Below, piece after piece: positions 1-5,639 of a stretch of 10,225 nucleotides of DNA. The notes beneath the pieces were generated by a model that ran no database searches, was not told the origin of the DNA, and was given only the letters and a program-made list of their open reading frames with translations. Positions within the stretch are counted from its first letter, which is position 1. Each line of letters begins with the position of its first letter. The position numbers and the translations under genes are program-made. The DNA comes from Spirochaetota bacterium (GTDB lineage: Bacteria > Spirochaetota > JAGLSM01 > JAKPMW01), in assembly GCA_029548715.1 (NCBI GenBank), contig JAKPMW010000005.1:1-10225 (forward strand), in the 5' to 3' direction.

Positions 1-371
1 CATCCTTGCCTGTGCGGGACGTCCGCGTTACCCTTCGGGTACGATGCCAGCTCCCTGCATCGACGAAAATCGGCCATCCTTGGCCCGTCGGTACGTCCGC
101 GTCCAGCTCCCTGTCCTGCGCTTATGGACATTACCCTTCGGGTACTCCGCCATGTCCGCGCAAAACAGGATGTCTGCAGTGCCGCTTCGACATGGATGTC
201 AAAGAAGCGGCCGCGGGACGTCCGCATTACCCTTCGGGTACGATGCCGGCTCCCTGCACCGACGAAAATCGGCCATCCTTGGCCCGTCGGTACGTCCGCA
301 TCCGGCTTCCTGCACCGACGAAAATCGGCCATCCTTGGCCCGTCGGTACGTCCGCATCCGGCTTCCTGTCC
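1..371. repeat. Array of modular hairpin repeats, no convincing gene
   Basis: The stretch is built from recurring modules. Hairpin H1 (TACCC-ttc-GGGTA) occurs at 29-41, 132-144 and 228-240. Hairpin H2 occurs at 59-92, 258-291 and 314-347: a 7-bp outer stem (ACCGACG/CGTCGGT, with ATCGACG in the first copy), a 6-nt left bulge AAAATC, an inner GGCC/GGCC stem and the loop ATCCTT. A 3' tail CGTYCGCRTCCRGCTYCCTG follows each H2, ending at 113, 312 and 368. A third hairpin at 181-211 has outer arms GCCGCTTC/GAAGCGGC and inner arms GACAT/ATGTC. The palindromic linker GGACGTCC appears at 17-24 and 216-223. The first 26 bases look like a degenerate module, so the array probably continues to the left. 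Open frames exist on both strands, but they simply follow the repeats, so I do not call them genes. Function is unknown; REP-like or Rickettsia-palindromic-element-like DNA is the nearest analogy. Confidence 0.85.
255..366. repeat. Exact tandem duplication of a 56-bp H2 hairpin unit
   Basis: Positions 255-310 and 311-366 are identical over 56 bases. Each unit holds one H2 hairpin plus most of the conserved 3' tail. A third unit at 56-111 differs at only about four positions. Identity of the two adjacent copies suggests a recent duplication. Confidence 0.95.
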
Positions 372-478
372 CAAGTGGGAAAAGTGTGAACCCCGGATGG
401 CCGAGTGGGTCGTGTTTGTCTACACCCGGTACACCGAAATACTGTCCGAACCATCAGGGAGGTCCGCTTTGCATCCCC

Positions 479-507
479 TTGCATGATCAGCAAAATTCCG
501 CTACACT
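479..507 (+). promoter_or_regulatory. Candidate sigma-70 promoter of hicB-hicA
   Basis: TTGCAT at 479-484 and TACACT at 502-507 are separated by exactly 17 nt. The predicted transcript would start about 20 nt upstream of the hicB start codon. The hexamers are only partial matches to consensus, but spacing and position fit. Confidence 0.5.
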
Positions 508-530
508 TTCAAGTAAGCGAGGGATCAATC

Positions 531-752
531 ATGATGCGTAGCATGACGGCAATCATTGAAAAAGAAGGCTCGGGATATGTAGCTCTCTGCCCTGAGCTGG
601 ATATTGCCAGCCAGGGTGATACGATTCTTGACGCGAAAGAAAACTTGAAAGAAGCACTCGAGCTTTTCTTCGAAACGGCATCACCCGAAGAAATCAAGAC
701 TCGACTTCGCTCCGAAGTATTTATTACGAATATGGAAATAGCTGTTGGGTAA
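531..752 (+). CDS. hicB: HicB-family antitoxin (short form)
   Basis: A 73-residue protein with the compact HicB partial RNase-H-like fold pattern: an N-terminal strand (MTAIIEKEGSGYVALCPEL), the 'SQGDT' turn, then the helix 'DAKENLKEALELFFE'. HicB proteins neutralise the HicA mRNA interferase by direct binding. No C-terminal HTH or ribbon-helix-helix domain is visible, so it belongs to the short HicB-like group, and any autoregulation would need another DNA-binding route. The ATG at 531 is preceded by GAGG at 519-522 with good spacing; a longer open frame upstream runs into the repeat-flanking DNA and is unlikely. It precedes hicA, whose proposed start overlaps the last codons of hicB; the reverse order (hicA first) is the more familiar one. 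With hicA broken, this antitoxin may have no active partner here. Confidence 0.85.
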   Translation: MMRSMTAIIEKEGSGYVALCPELDIASQGDTILDAKENLKEALELFFETASPEEIKTRLRSEVFITNMEIAVG

Positions 753-1027
753 CCTGAAAACATTTTCCGGAGCTGCCTTATGCAAACTATTGCAGCAGCA
801 CGGCTTCGCAGAAATTCGTCAAAAAGGAAGCCATGTCATCATGCAAAAGCATGTCGGCACCTCGACGATTACAGTGCCCGTATTCCCATAAAGAAATCCG
901 CACTGGCACCATTCCCCGCGCTTTTGAGCATCCATGCCCGCGCGGGACGTTCGCATCCGGCTCCCTGCTTTCAATTATTCGTCAATCGGGTATTCCACGG
1001 AATGTGTTTGAGAAGCAGGACTTCTGA
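745..1027 (+). pseudogene. hicA: HicA toxin, broken by a frameshift and a 54-bp repeat insertion
   Basis: Translation from a TTG at 745 (overlapping the hicB end by 8 nt, GGAA at 734-737 as a weak ribosome site) gives a HicA N-terminus: 'FSGAALCKLLQQHGF', then 'QKGSHVIMQKHVGTSTITVPV'. The GSH histidine is the catalytic residue of the HicA double-stranded-RNA-binding-like fold. The frame stops at TAA 889-891. The family continuation 'HKEIRTGT' then 'LSIIRQSGIPRNVFEKQDF' is present from 887 to 1027 in the +1 frame, so a 1-nt gain or 2-nt loss lies near 883-887. Between 'GT' and 'LSIIRQ' sit 18 extra residues (914-967) that match the hairpin repeats upstream. HicA toxins are about 60-80 residues and lack such an insert. 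The toxin is therefore most likely inactive, unless the frameshift is a sequencing error or is recoded. Confidence 0.85.
914..967 (+). repeat. Palindromic repeat element inserted in frame in hicA
   Basis: The segment folds like the H2 modules at 59-347: outer 7-bp arms CCCGCGC (915-921) and GCGCGGG (940-946), a 6-nt left bulge TTTTGA, inner arms GCAT/ATGC (928-931, 934-937), then the tail CGTTCGCATCCGGCTCCCTG (948-967). The stem sequence differs from H2 but still pairs, while the tail is nearly identical. Removing exactly 54 nt restores the HicA reading 'GT-I-L-S-I-I-R-Q', which marks it as an insertion of three-fold length. Confidence 0.8.
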
Positions 1028-1089
1028 ATATCTCATCCTCTTGATCGTACCTGATGCAGGATTCCCTGATACCCACACCATCCGCACAC

Positions 1090-1116
1090 AAAAAAAGAGG
1101 TCCCTTGCGGAACCTC
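1090..1116 (-). terminator. Rho-independent terminator of the tRNA unit
   Basis: Read on the minus strand, GAGGTTCC and GGGACCTC form an 8-bp stem (one G-U pair) closed by a GCAA tetraloop and followed by seven T residues. It starts a few bases after the 3' end of tRNA-Asp, where the tRNA transcript should end. Confidence 0.9.
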
Positions 1117-1121
1117 CCGTG

Positions 1122-1193
1122 CATCCCCTAGGGGAATTGAACCCCTGTTGTCGGAATGACAATCCGATGTCCTGACCACTAGACGAAGGGGAC
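1122..1193 (-). tRNA. tRNA-Asp (anticodon GTC)
   Basis: A complete cloverleaf on the minus strand: acceptor GTCCCCT/AGGGGAT, D-arm containing TCTAGTGGTCAGGA, anticodon stem TCGGA/TCCGA with loop TTGTCAT, T-stem AGGGG/CCCCT with loop TTCAATT, and discriminator G. CCA is not encoded. The first acceptor pair is a G-U wobble. Outside the anticodon arm the sequence is strikingly like Escherichia coli tRNA-Glu, but the anticodon reads GTC, and G73 suits aspartate. It lies 17 nt downstream of tRNA-Lys, in the same transcript. Confidence 0.93.
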
Positions 1194-1210
1194 AAGAACT
1201 GATACTGCTA

Positions 1211-1283
1211 TGAGCCGCGACAGACTCGAACTGTCGACCCACGCCTTAAAAGGGCGTTGCTCTACCAACTGAGCTAGCGGCCC
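1211..1283 (-). tRNA. tRNA-Lys (anticodon TTT)
   Basis: A 73-nt cloverleaf on the minus strand: acceptor GGGCCGC/GCGGCTC, D-arm TAGCTCAGTTGGTAGAGCA, anticodon stem ACGCC/GGCGT with loop CTTTTAA, T-loop TTCGAGT, discriminator A. CCA is not encoded. It is the first gene of a two-tRNA unit that ends at the terminator 1090-1116. Confidence 0.96.
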
Positions 1284-1289
1284 GTTGTC

Positions 1290-1318
1290 CGGGCACAACC
1301 ACCAAAAACCAGTGCCCG
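1290..1318 (-). repeat. 7-bp inverted repeat just 5' of tRNA-Lys
   Basis: Perfect arms CGGGCAC (1290-1296) and GTGCCCG (1312-1318) flank a 15-nt loop, directly upstream of the tRNA 5' end in transcript sense. It could be a processing or leader hairpin of the precursor. A competing GCCCG/CGGGC pairing overlaps it at 1280-1294. Confidence 0.5.
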
Positions 1319-1347
1319 CCAATCGCAACAGGCCTTGCACAGCCCGT

Positions 1348-1374
1348 CTGAAGCGCACGCAGCACCTGCTTCAG
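1348..1374 (-). repeat. Inverted repeat in the tRNA leader
   Basis: Perfect 7-bp arms CTGAAGC and GCTTCAG surround a 13-nt loop, between the proposed tRNA promoter and the 1290-1318 hairpin. It would be a second leader stem-loop. No T-run follows on the minus strand, so it is not an intrinsic terminator. Confidence 0.4.
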
Positions 1375-1394
1375 TGCCCCGCGTTGCCATGTAA

Positions 1395-1422
1395 AGTAAA
1401 AAAATCGATGCCCTCCTGTCAA
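1395..1422 (-). promoter_or_regulatory. Candidate promoter of the tRNA-Lys/tRNA-Asp unit
   Basis: On the minus strand a perfect -35 hexamer TTGACA (1422-1417) is followed after 16 nt by TTTACT (1400-1395), a 4/6 match to the -10 box. Transcription would start near 1388 and give a leader of about 100 nt before tRNA-Lys, containing the two inverted repeats. Confidence 0.6.
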
Positions 1423-1525
1423 GCAAAAAAGCACCTTGCTACCTGTGTACACGCAGACAGTCTTCCTGCACGATGCTGCTCCGGGCGGTAAAACGTCACG
1501 AGACACGGCAGAGTACCGCGAATGA

Positions 1526-1534
1526 TGCTATACT
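1526..1534 (+). promoter_or_regulatory. Extended -10 promoter of the outer-membrane gene
   Basis: TGC followed by TATACT (5/6 consensus) is an extended -10 element. Only 7 nt separate its end from the ATG at 1542, so the transcript should begin at or next to the start codon. No Shine-Dalgarno is present; the spacer is pyrimidine-rich (TCCTTTC). No clear -35 is seen. Confidence 0.5.
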
Positions 1535-1541
1535 TCCTTTC

Positions 1542-2480
1542 ATGAAACGTCATTACCATCGAAAAACCTGCTTCCTGCTTTGCCTGACAGTGTTCAGCCT
1601 GATACAGCACACTGCCCTGCACGCCGCCAAAGCCCCCCTCGGACTTTCGGCCCTGCTGCCGGGAGGGGCCCGCTCTTCAGCCCTGGCCGGATGTTCGGCC
1701 TTGCTGACAGAGAGTACCGAGGATTTTCATGCCAACCCTGCCCTGATTGCCGGCATTCCCCGCACTGAAACCGGTTTCGGGATAGACATCCGGACCGATG
1801 GACTGACCACACCCGCCTTCTGGCTGGGACTGCCCGTAGCGCAGGACTCACTCTGGCTGGGACTGTCCTTCAGGCAGCTCGCACCCCATGCCCGCAGTTT
1901 TGCCCCCACGATATCGCCACACCTGAGCCTGCCCCCTGATCTTGACTACCAGGCCAGCGCCACCCTGGGCCTTGCCTGGCGCATATCTGGCCCCCTCTCG
2001 ATGGGTGCAGCACTCCTTGCCCATGTCTCAGATGGGACAAACTCGACAGCAAGCACCTCACCGGGCCTGGCCCTGGGTTGCATGCTTTCGCGGACACCAT
2101 CGCTGCCCCTTTCGCTTGCGATCGCCTTTCTGAATATTGTCCCCACACTCGAACCTGGCAGGGTATCAGCCAGCCTTCCCTGGATCTGGCGGGCTTCAGC
2201 AGCCTGGCGCTGCATTGAAAGCTGGCCCCATTCACTTGATCTCGGGTTCGAGTGGTCCGGAGGAGAGGACCGTCCCGGCAGGATTGCAGCGGCGCTCGAG
2301 TACAGCATCGAGTCCCGCTGGTTCTTCCGCACAGGACTGGCAGCCGGTGACACCGTGCCCCGGCTTGGACTCGGGTTTCGGGATATCTCACCCGATATCA
2401 GCCTTGCTGTCGATCTCTCATGGCAGCATGCTGATGACAACAGCAATGTCTTCAGAGTCTCGATAGCGTTCGGCTTTTAA
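1542..2480 (+). CDS. Outer-membrane beta-barrel protein, PorV/UPF0164-like
   Basis: A 312-residue exported protein. Residues 1-28 form a signal peptide: basic MKRHYHRK, hydrophobic CFLLCLTVFSLI, likely cleavage after 'ALHA'. The mature start 'LPGGARSSALAGCSALLTESTEDFHANPALIAGI' resembles the PorV/PorQ and UPF0164 pattern (glycine-rich, then an 'xxNPAxLA' turn). The rest is a series of short alternating amphipathic strands. The C-terminus 'VFRVSIAFGF' ends in an aromatic strand with terminal Phe, the usual signal for BAM-mediated insertion. Start: the longer frame from 1473 adds 23 residues ahead of a clean signal peptide, so ATG 1542 is preferred even though no ribosome site precedes it. It is flanked by the tRNA unit and by convergent smpB, so it is probably monocistronic. 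Substrate or partner unknown. Confidence 0.75.
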   Translation: MKRHYHRKTCFLLCLTVFSLIQHTALHAAKAPLGLSALLPGGARSSALAGCSALLTESTEDFHANPALIAGIPRTETGFGIDIRTDGLTTPAFWLGLPVAQDSLWLGLSFRQLAPHARSFAPTISPHLSLPPDLDYQASATLGLAWRISGPLSMGAALLAHVSDGTNSTASTSPGLALGCMLSRTPSLPLSLAIAFLNIVPTLEPGRVSASLPWIWRASAAWRCIESWPHSLDLGFEWSGGEDRPGRIAAALEYSIESRWFFRTGLAAGDTVPRLGLGFRDISPDISLAVDLSWQHADDNSNVFRVSIAFGF

Positions 2481-2574
2481 GCCGGTTTGGGGTGAGTATT
2501 CCGTCGTACACGGCAGATCCGGACCGCCACAGGATTGATAGCATTTGCCAGTGGTACAACCCGGCCATCAGATG

Positions 2575-3045
2575 TCATCCACCCTTGAGGCTGCGCTCAA
2601 GATCCCTGCGGGCATCCTTTTTGGCAAGCGTTTCACGCTTGTCATACAGTTTTTTTCCCTTGCAAAGCCCAATCTCAACCTTGACACGCCCCCTGGAAAA
2701 GTACAGTGAAAGCGGCACAATGGTCAGACCCTTTTCCTTGACCTTTTGCTCGAGCTTGAGGATCTCATAATCATGCAGAAGCAGCTTGCGTCTGCGCAGG
2801 GGATCATGGTTCATCCGGTTGCCAAAATCATAGGGCGAGATGTGCAGCTTGACCAGCCAGGCCTCACGATCCTTGATGGACACAAAGGCGTCAAGAAAGT
2901 TGACCCTCCCGGCACGCAGGCTCTTGACCTCCGTCCCCACAAGCACGAGACCTGCTTCGACCTTGTCAAGCACGCTGTACTCATGCCAGGCCTTGCGGTT
3001 ACTGGCAATCTGCTTGTGTCCTGATCCGTCCTGTGCTGTAGCCAT
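2575..3045 (-). CDS. smpB: SsrA-binding protein SmpB
   Basis: A 156-residue protein with the SmpB signatures in order: 'NRKAWHEYSVLD' (from residue 16), 'GTEVKSLRAG' (37-46), 'HISPYDFGN', 'NHDPLRRRKLLLHDYEI', 'KGLTIVPLSLYFSRGRVKVEIGLCKGKKLYDKRE' split across two strands, and the basic tail KKDARRDLERSLK that enters the ribosomal decoding centre. SmpB binds tmRNA and, with it, rescues stalled ribosomes and tags nascent chains. Length is typical. The frame stays open upstream to 3189, but ATG 3045 gives a normal SmpB N-terminus and the extension is not SmpB-like. Shine-Dalgarno is weak. It is convergent with the beta-barrel gene and divergent from the acyl-synthetase fusion. No tmRNA gene was recognised in the window. 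Confidence 0.96.
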   Translation of the reverse strand: MATAQDGSGHKQIASNRKAWHEYSVLDKVEAGLVLVGTEVKSLRAGRVNFLDAFVSIKDREAWLVKLHISPYDFGNRMNHDPLRRRKLLLHDYEILKLEQKVKEKGLTIVPLSLYFSRGRVKVEIGLCKGKKLYDKRETLAKKDARRDLERSLKGG

Positions 3046-3118
3046 ACCTGTAAGGTAGGCAAGGGCAGGCCGTCCGGTCAAGGCATCCGCCCTTCTATGC
3101 TTTTTTCCAATCCGGCCG

Positions 3119-3124
3119 TATACT
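3119..3124 (+). promoter_or_regulatory. Candidate -10 box for the acyl-synthetase/radical SAM unit
   Basis: TATACT lies 49 nt upstream of the GTG start in the divergent smpB gap. No good -35 hexamer is visible 16-18 nt upstream. The predicted start near 3131 gives a 5' leader of about 40 nt. Confidence 0.35.
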
Positions 3125-3161
3125 GTCTGCAGCACATACACGTAAGTCAAACACGTATCGC

Positions 3162-3167
3162 AAGGAG
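3162..3167 (+). promoter_or_regulatory. Ribosome binding site fixing a GTG start
   Basis: AAGGAG ends 6 nt before GTG 3174. This strong Shine-Dalgarno supports the GTG as the true start of the fusion protein and contrasts with the missing sites in front of 1542 and 9418. Confidence 0.85.
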
Positions 3168-3173
3168 CTGCCT

Positions 3174-5639
3174 GTGTTCCCAAAGCCATCCGAGAGAATC
3201 GCCATCACGGCCCCGGGAGTGCATCTGACGTACACGGGCCTCATCCGGCGGATTAATGCCGCTGCAGCGATACTGGCCGTTGCTCCGGGTGATCGTGTGG
3301 CTATAGTCAGCGAAAACCGCCCCCAATGGATCTATGCCTTTCATGCCATCTGGCAAAGGCAGGCTGTCGTTGTCCCCGTCGATCCGGGCATGCCCGCCGC
3401 CGACATGGCTGTCATCTTTGCGGACTGTCGGCCGGCAGCAGTCTGCGCAAGCCAATCGACCCGGGAGACGGTAGCTTCAGCACTGGCACAGGCAGGACTC
3501 ACCTCAAACACGGTACTACTCGAGGATTTTGACAGTCTTGCGGATGGACCGGACACCCTGCCCCTCTCTGAACCAGCCGATCCCAGAGCCCTGGCGGCCC
3601 TGCCCTATACTTCGGGAACGACAGGCCAACCCAAGGGTGTGATGCTGTCCTACGAAAACCTGTCCACCAGCGCAGATGCCGTCCGGGCACAGGGATACTA
3701 CCGCGCAGACGACAATGTGATGGCTCTGCTACCCTTCTTCCATATACTGCCGCTTCAGGGAGCGATCATTGTCCCGCTCTCCGCCGGCTGCAAGGTGGCC
3801 TTTGCCGCTGGCCTGCAGCGTGAGGATATTGCCCGTACCCTGCGGGAAGAGGAAATAACTCTCTTTGTCGGCGTCCCCCGGCTCTACTCCATGTTCCATG
3901 CAGCCATCAGCGAACGTGTCCGGGCCAGCCTCGTCGGCCGTACTCTCTTTGGGCTGTCACGCCTGATCGGAAGCCAGAGATTCGGGCATGCCATCTTTGG
4001 AAAGGTTCACAGGGCACTTGGTCCAAACGTCCGGGTCTGGGTAACGGGAGGCGCCAAGGCCAACCCGACCATGCTGAAAGAAATGTGGGCGCTCGGATTC
4101 CGCATGATCGAAGGATACGGGCTGACCGAAACTGCTCCCATTGTCTCGTTTAATCCGCAAAACCAGCCGCGCCTCGGGTCAGCGGGACTCCCTGTCCAGG
4201 GGACCGAGGTCCGCATAGATGAAGGCGAGATTGTTGTTCGCGGCAAAAATGTCATGCTGGGGTACTACAACAAACCGGAGGCAACAGCAAAAGTCATCCG
4301 GGATGGCTGGTTCCATACAGGGGACACAGGCGAATTCGACACAAAAGGATACCTCGTCGTCACCGGGCGCAAGGACGAAATGATTGTCCTCCCAAACGGA
4401 AAAAACATTGACCCCGAGGATATCGAGCGCGATCTTGGCGCGTCAAACACGCTGGTGCAGGAGGTGGCTGTCCTCCAGGTAAATGGACAGCTCGCAGCAG
4501 TGATCCAGCCACAGGCAGAATGCAGCGCAACAGGTCTTGAAGCAGCAGGCAAGACCATCCAGACACAGGTCATCGAGCCATACAATGCCCGGGTACCCAA
4601 CTACCGCCGCATCCTCCATCTCCGCATGTCCGGCGATCCCCTGCCCCGTACCCGTCTTGGCAAACTGCGCCGCTTTTTGCTCAAGGATTTCTTCACCAGC
4701 GAAGCAGCAACCAGCCAGAGACCGGATCAGGTGATCACGAACAACACCCTGGCACAAGTCTGCGGCTTTTTGTCCCGCCGGAAAAAAATCCAGGCTCGCC
4801 CCGAATCGCGCCTTGACCTTGATCTCGGACTCGATTCACTCGACCGGCTTGAGATGGCAGCCTTCCTCCAGTCCGAGCTCGGTCTCACGATTGTCGAAGC
4901 CGATCTGGCACGGGCAGCCACGGTAGAGGAAGCCGTCTCACTGGCACGGGCAGCCACGGATGATGAAGTCCTTCAGGCGGGCGACCCCTTTGATGGCCCT
5001 GTCGAAATGCCAAAATTGCGCAAGGGGGCCCGCAGCTCGGCCCGCGCCCTGCTTTCGTTTTTCATGCGCCGACTCTTCAGGCTCCGCATCGAAGGTCTCG
5101 AAAACCTGCCGGAAAAACCCTGCATCATCGTCGCCAACCACGAGAGTTATCTTGATGCACCGAGCCTGATTGCAAAATTTCCCAAAAAATTTCTATCCCG
5201 CTCTGTCACCTGGATCAAGGCGTCCAATATCATGGAACGTATCGTCCGGTTTTTATCCCGTGGGCGCAACATCATCGTGGTGCACGCCAAAAGTGATCTG
5301 GCAGCAACCCTGCGCAGCTCGGCAGCCGTCATCGAGGCCGGCTACAACCTGATGGTCTTTCCCGAGGGGCTGCGCAGCCGTGACGGGGGGCTGGCCTCCT
5401 TCAGGCCAGGCTTTGCCATGATTGCCTGCCGCGCAGGTGTCCCGGTCGTGCCTGTAGCCATTGAAGGCTCCCTTGAGGCCATGCCCTACGGAAAGACATT
5501 CCCCCGCTTTGGAAAAAAAATCTGTCTCAAAATTCTTCCGGCACTTGTTCCTCATGCTGGAGAAACACCCGAAGCCCTTGCTGCCCGGGCACGAAGCGCC
5601 ATCGCCTCAATCGTCGAGCGCGACGATGCCCGCTCCTGA
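3174..5639 (+). CDS. Fusion: AMP-forming acyl synthetase, acyl carrier domain, PlsC-type acyltransferase
   Basis: An 821-residue, three-domain enzyme. Residues 1-510 are an ANL adenylating domain: TSGTTGQPKG (146-155, P-loop), GYGLTE (314-319), GWFHTGD (378-384, ribose-binding Asp384), GRKDE (398-402) and NGKNIDP with Lys410. Residues about 520-600 are a carrier domain with DLGLDSLDRLEM; Ser555 is the phosphopantetheine site. Residues about 625-815 are a PlsC/LPLAT domain with NHESYLD (H656-x4-D661) and FPEGLRSR (729-736). Inference: a fatty acid is activated as acyl-AMP, loaded on the internal carrier and passed to a lysophospholipid or glycerophosphate. E. coli Aas joins related acyltransferase and ligase domains in the opposite order and without this carrier domain. 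No transmembrane segment is obvious. Its 3' end overlaps the radical SAM gene by 14 nt. The exact acceptor is unknown. Confidence 0.9.
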   Translation: MFPKPSERIAITAPGVHLTYTGLIRRINAAAAILAVAPGDRVAIVSENRPQWIYAFHAIWQRQAVVVPVDPGMPAADMAVIFADCRPAAVCASQSTRETVASALAQAGLTSNTVLLEDFDSLADGPDTLPLSEPADPRALAALPYTSGTTGQPKGVMLSYENLSTSADAVRAQGYYRADDNVMALLPFFHILPLQGAIIVPLSAGCKVAFAAGLQREDIARTLREEEITLFVGVPRLYSMFHAAISERVRASLVGRTLFGLSRLIGSQRFGHAIFGKVHRALGPNVRVWVTGGAKANPTMLKEMWALGFRMIEGYGLTETAPIVSFNPQNQPRLGSAGLPVQGTEVRIDEGEIVVRGKNVMLGYYNKPEATAKVIRDGWFHTGDTGEFDTKGYLVVTGRKDEMIVLPNGKNIDPEDIERDLGASNTLVQEVAVLQVNGQLAAVIQPQAECSATGLEAAGKTIQTQVIEPYNARVPNYRRILHLRMSGDPLPRTRLGKLRRFLLKDFFTSEAATSQRPDQVITNNTLAQVCGFLSRRKKIQARPESRLDLDLGLDSLDRLEMAAFLQSELGLTIVEADLARAATVEEAVSLARAATDDEVLQAGDPFDGPVEMPKLRKGARSSARALLSFFMRRLFRLRIEGLENLPEKPCIIVANHESYLDAPSLIAKFPKKFLSRSVTWIKASNIMERIVRFLSRGRNIIVVHAKSDLAATLRSSAAVIEAGYNLMVFPEGLRSRDGGLASFRPGFAMIACRAGVPVVPVAIEGSLEAMPYGKTFPRFGKKICLKILPALVPHAGETPEALAARARSAIASIVERDDARS

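Noticed and set aside
1..371. CRISPR array
   Set aside because: Repeats are long, imperfect and modular, spacing is irregular, there are no unique spacers of constant size, and no cas gene is present.
390..425. tRNA-Ser/Leu-like D-arm (GGATGGCCGAGTGGG)
   Set aside because: No matching acceptor, anticodon arm or T-arm could be folded around it.
6..541. Several open frames of 60-165 codons across the repeat region, on both strands
   Set aside because: They share repeated peptide blocks because the DNA repeats, have no consistent start or ribosome site, and overlap in all frames; the pattern is explained by hairpin repeats.
2481..2574. Terminator between the convergent beta-barrel gene and smpB
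   Set aside because: Only an imperfect, widely spaced GCCGGTTTG/CAACCCGGC pairing is seen and no T-run; not enough to call.
3046..3189. Upstream extension of the smpB frame by 48 codons
   Set aside because: SmpB proteins start near 'NRKAWHEY', and the extension overlaps the divergent promoter and ribosome site of the next gene.
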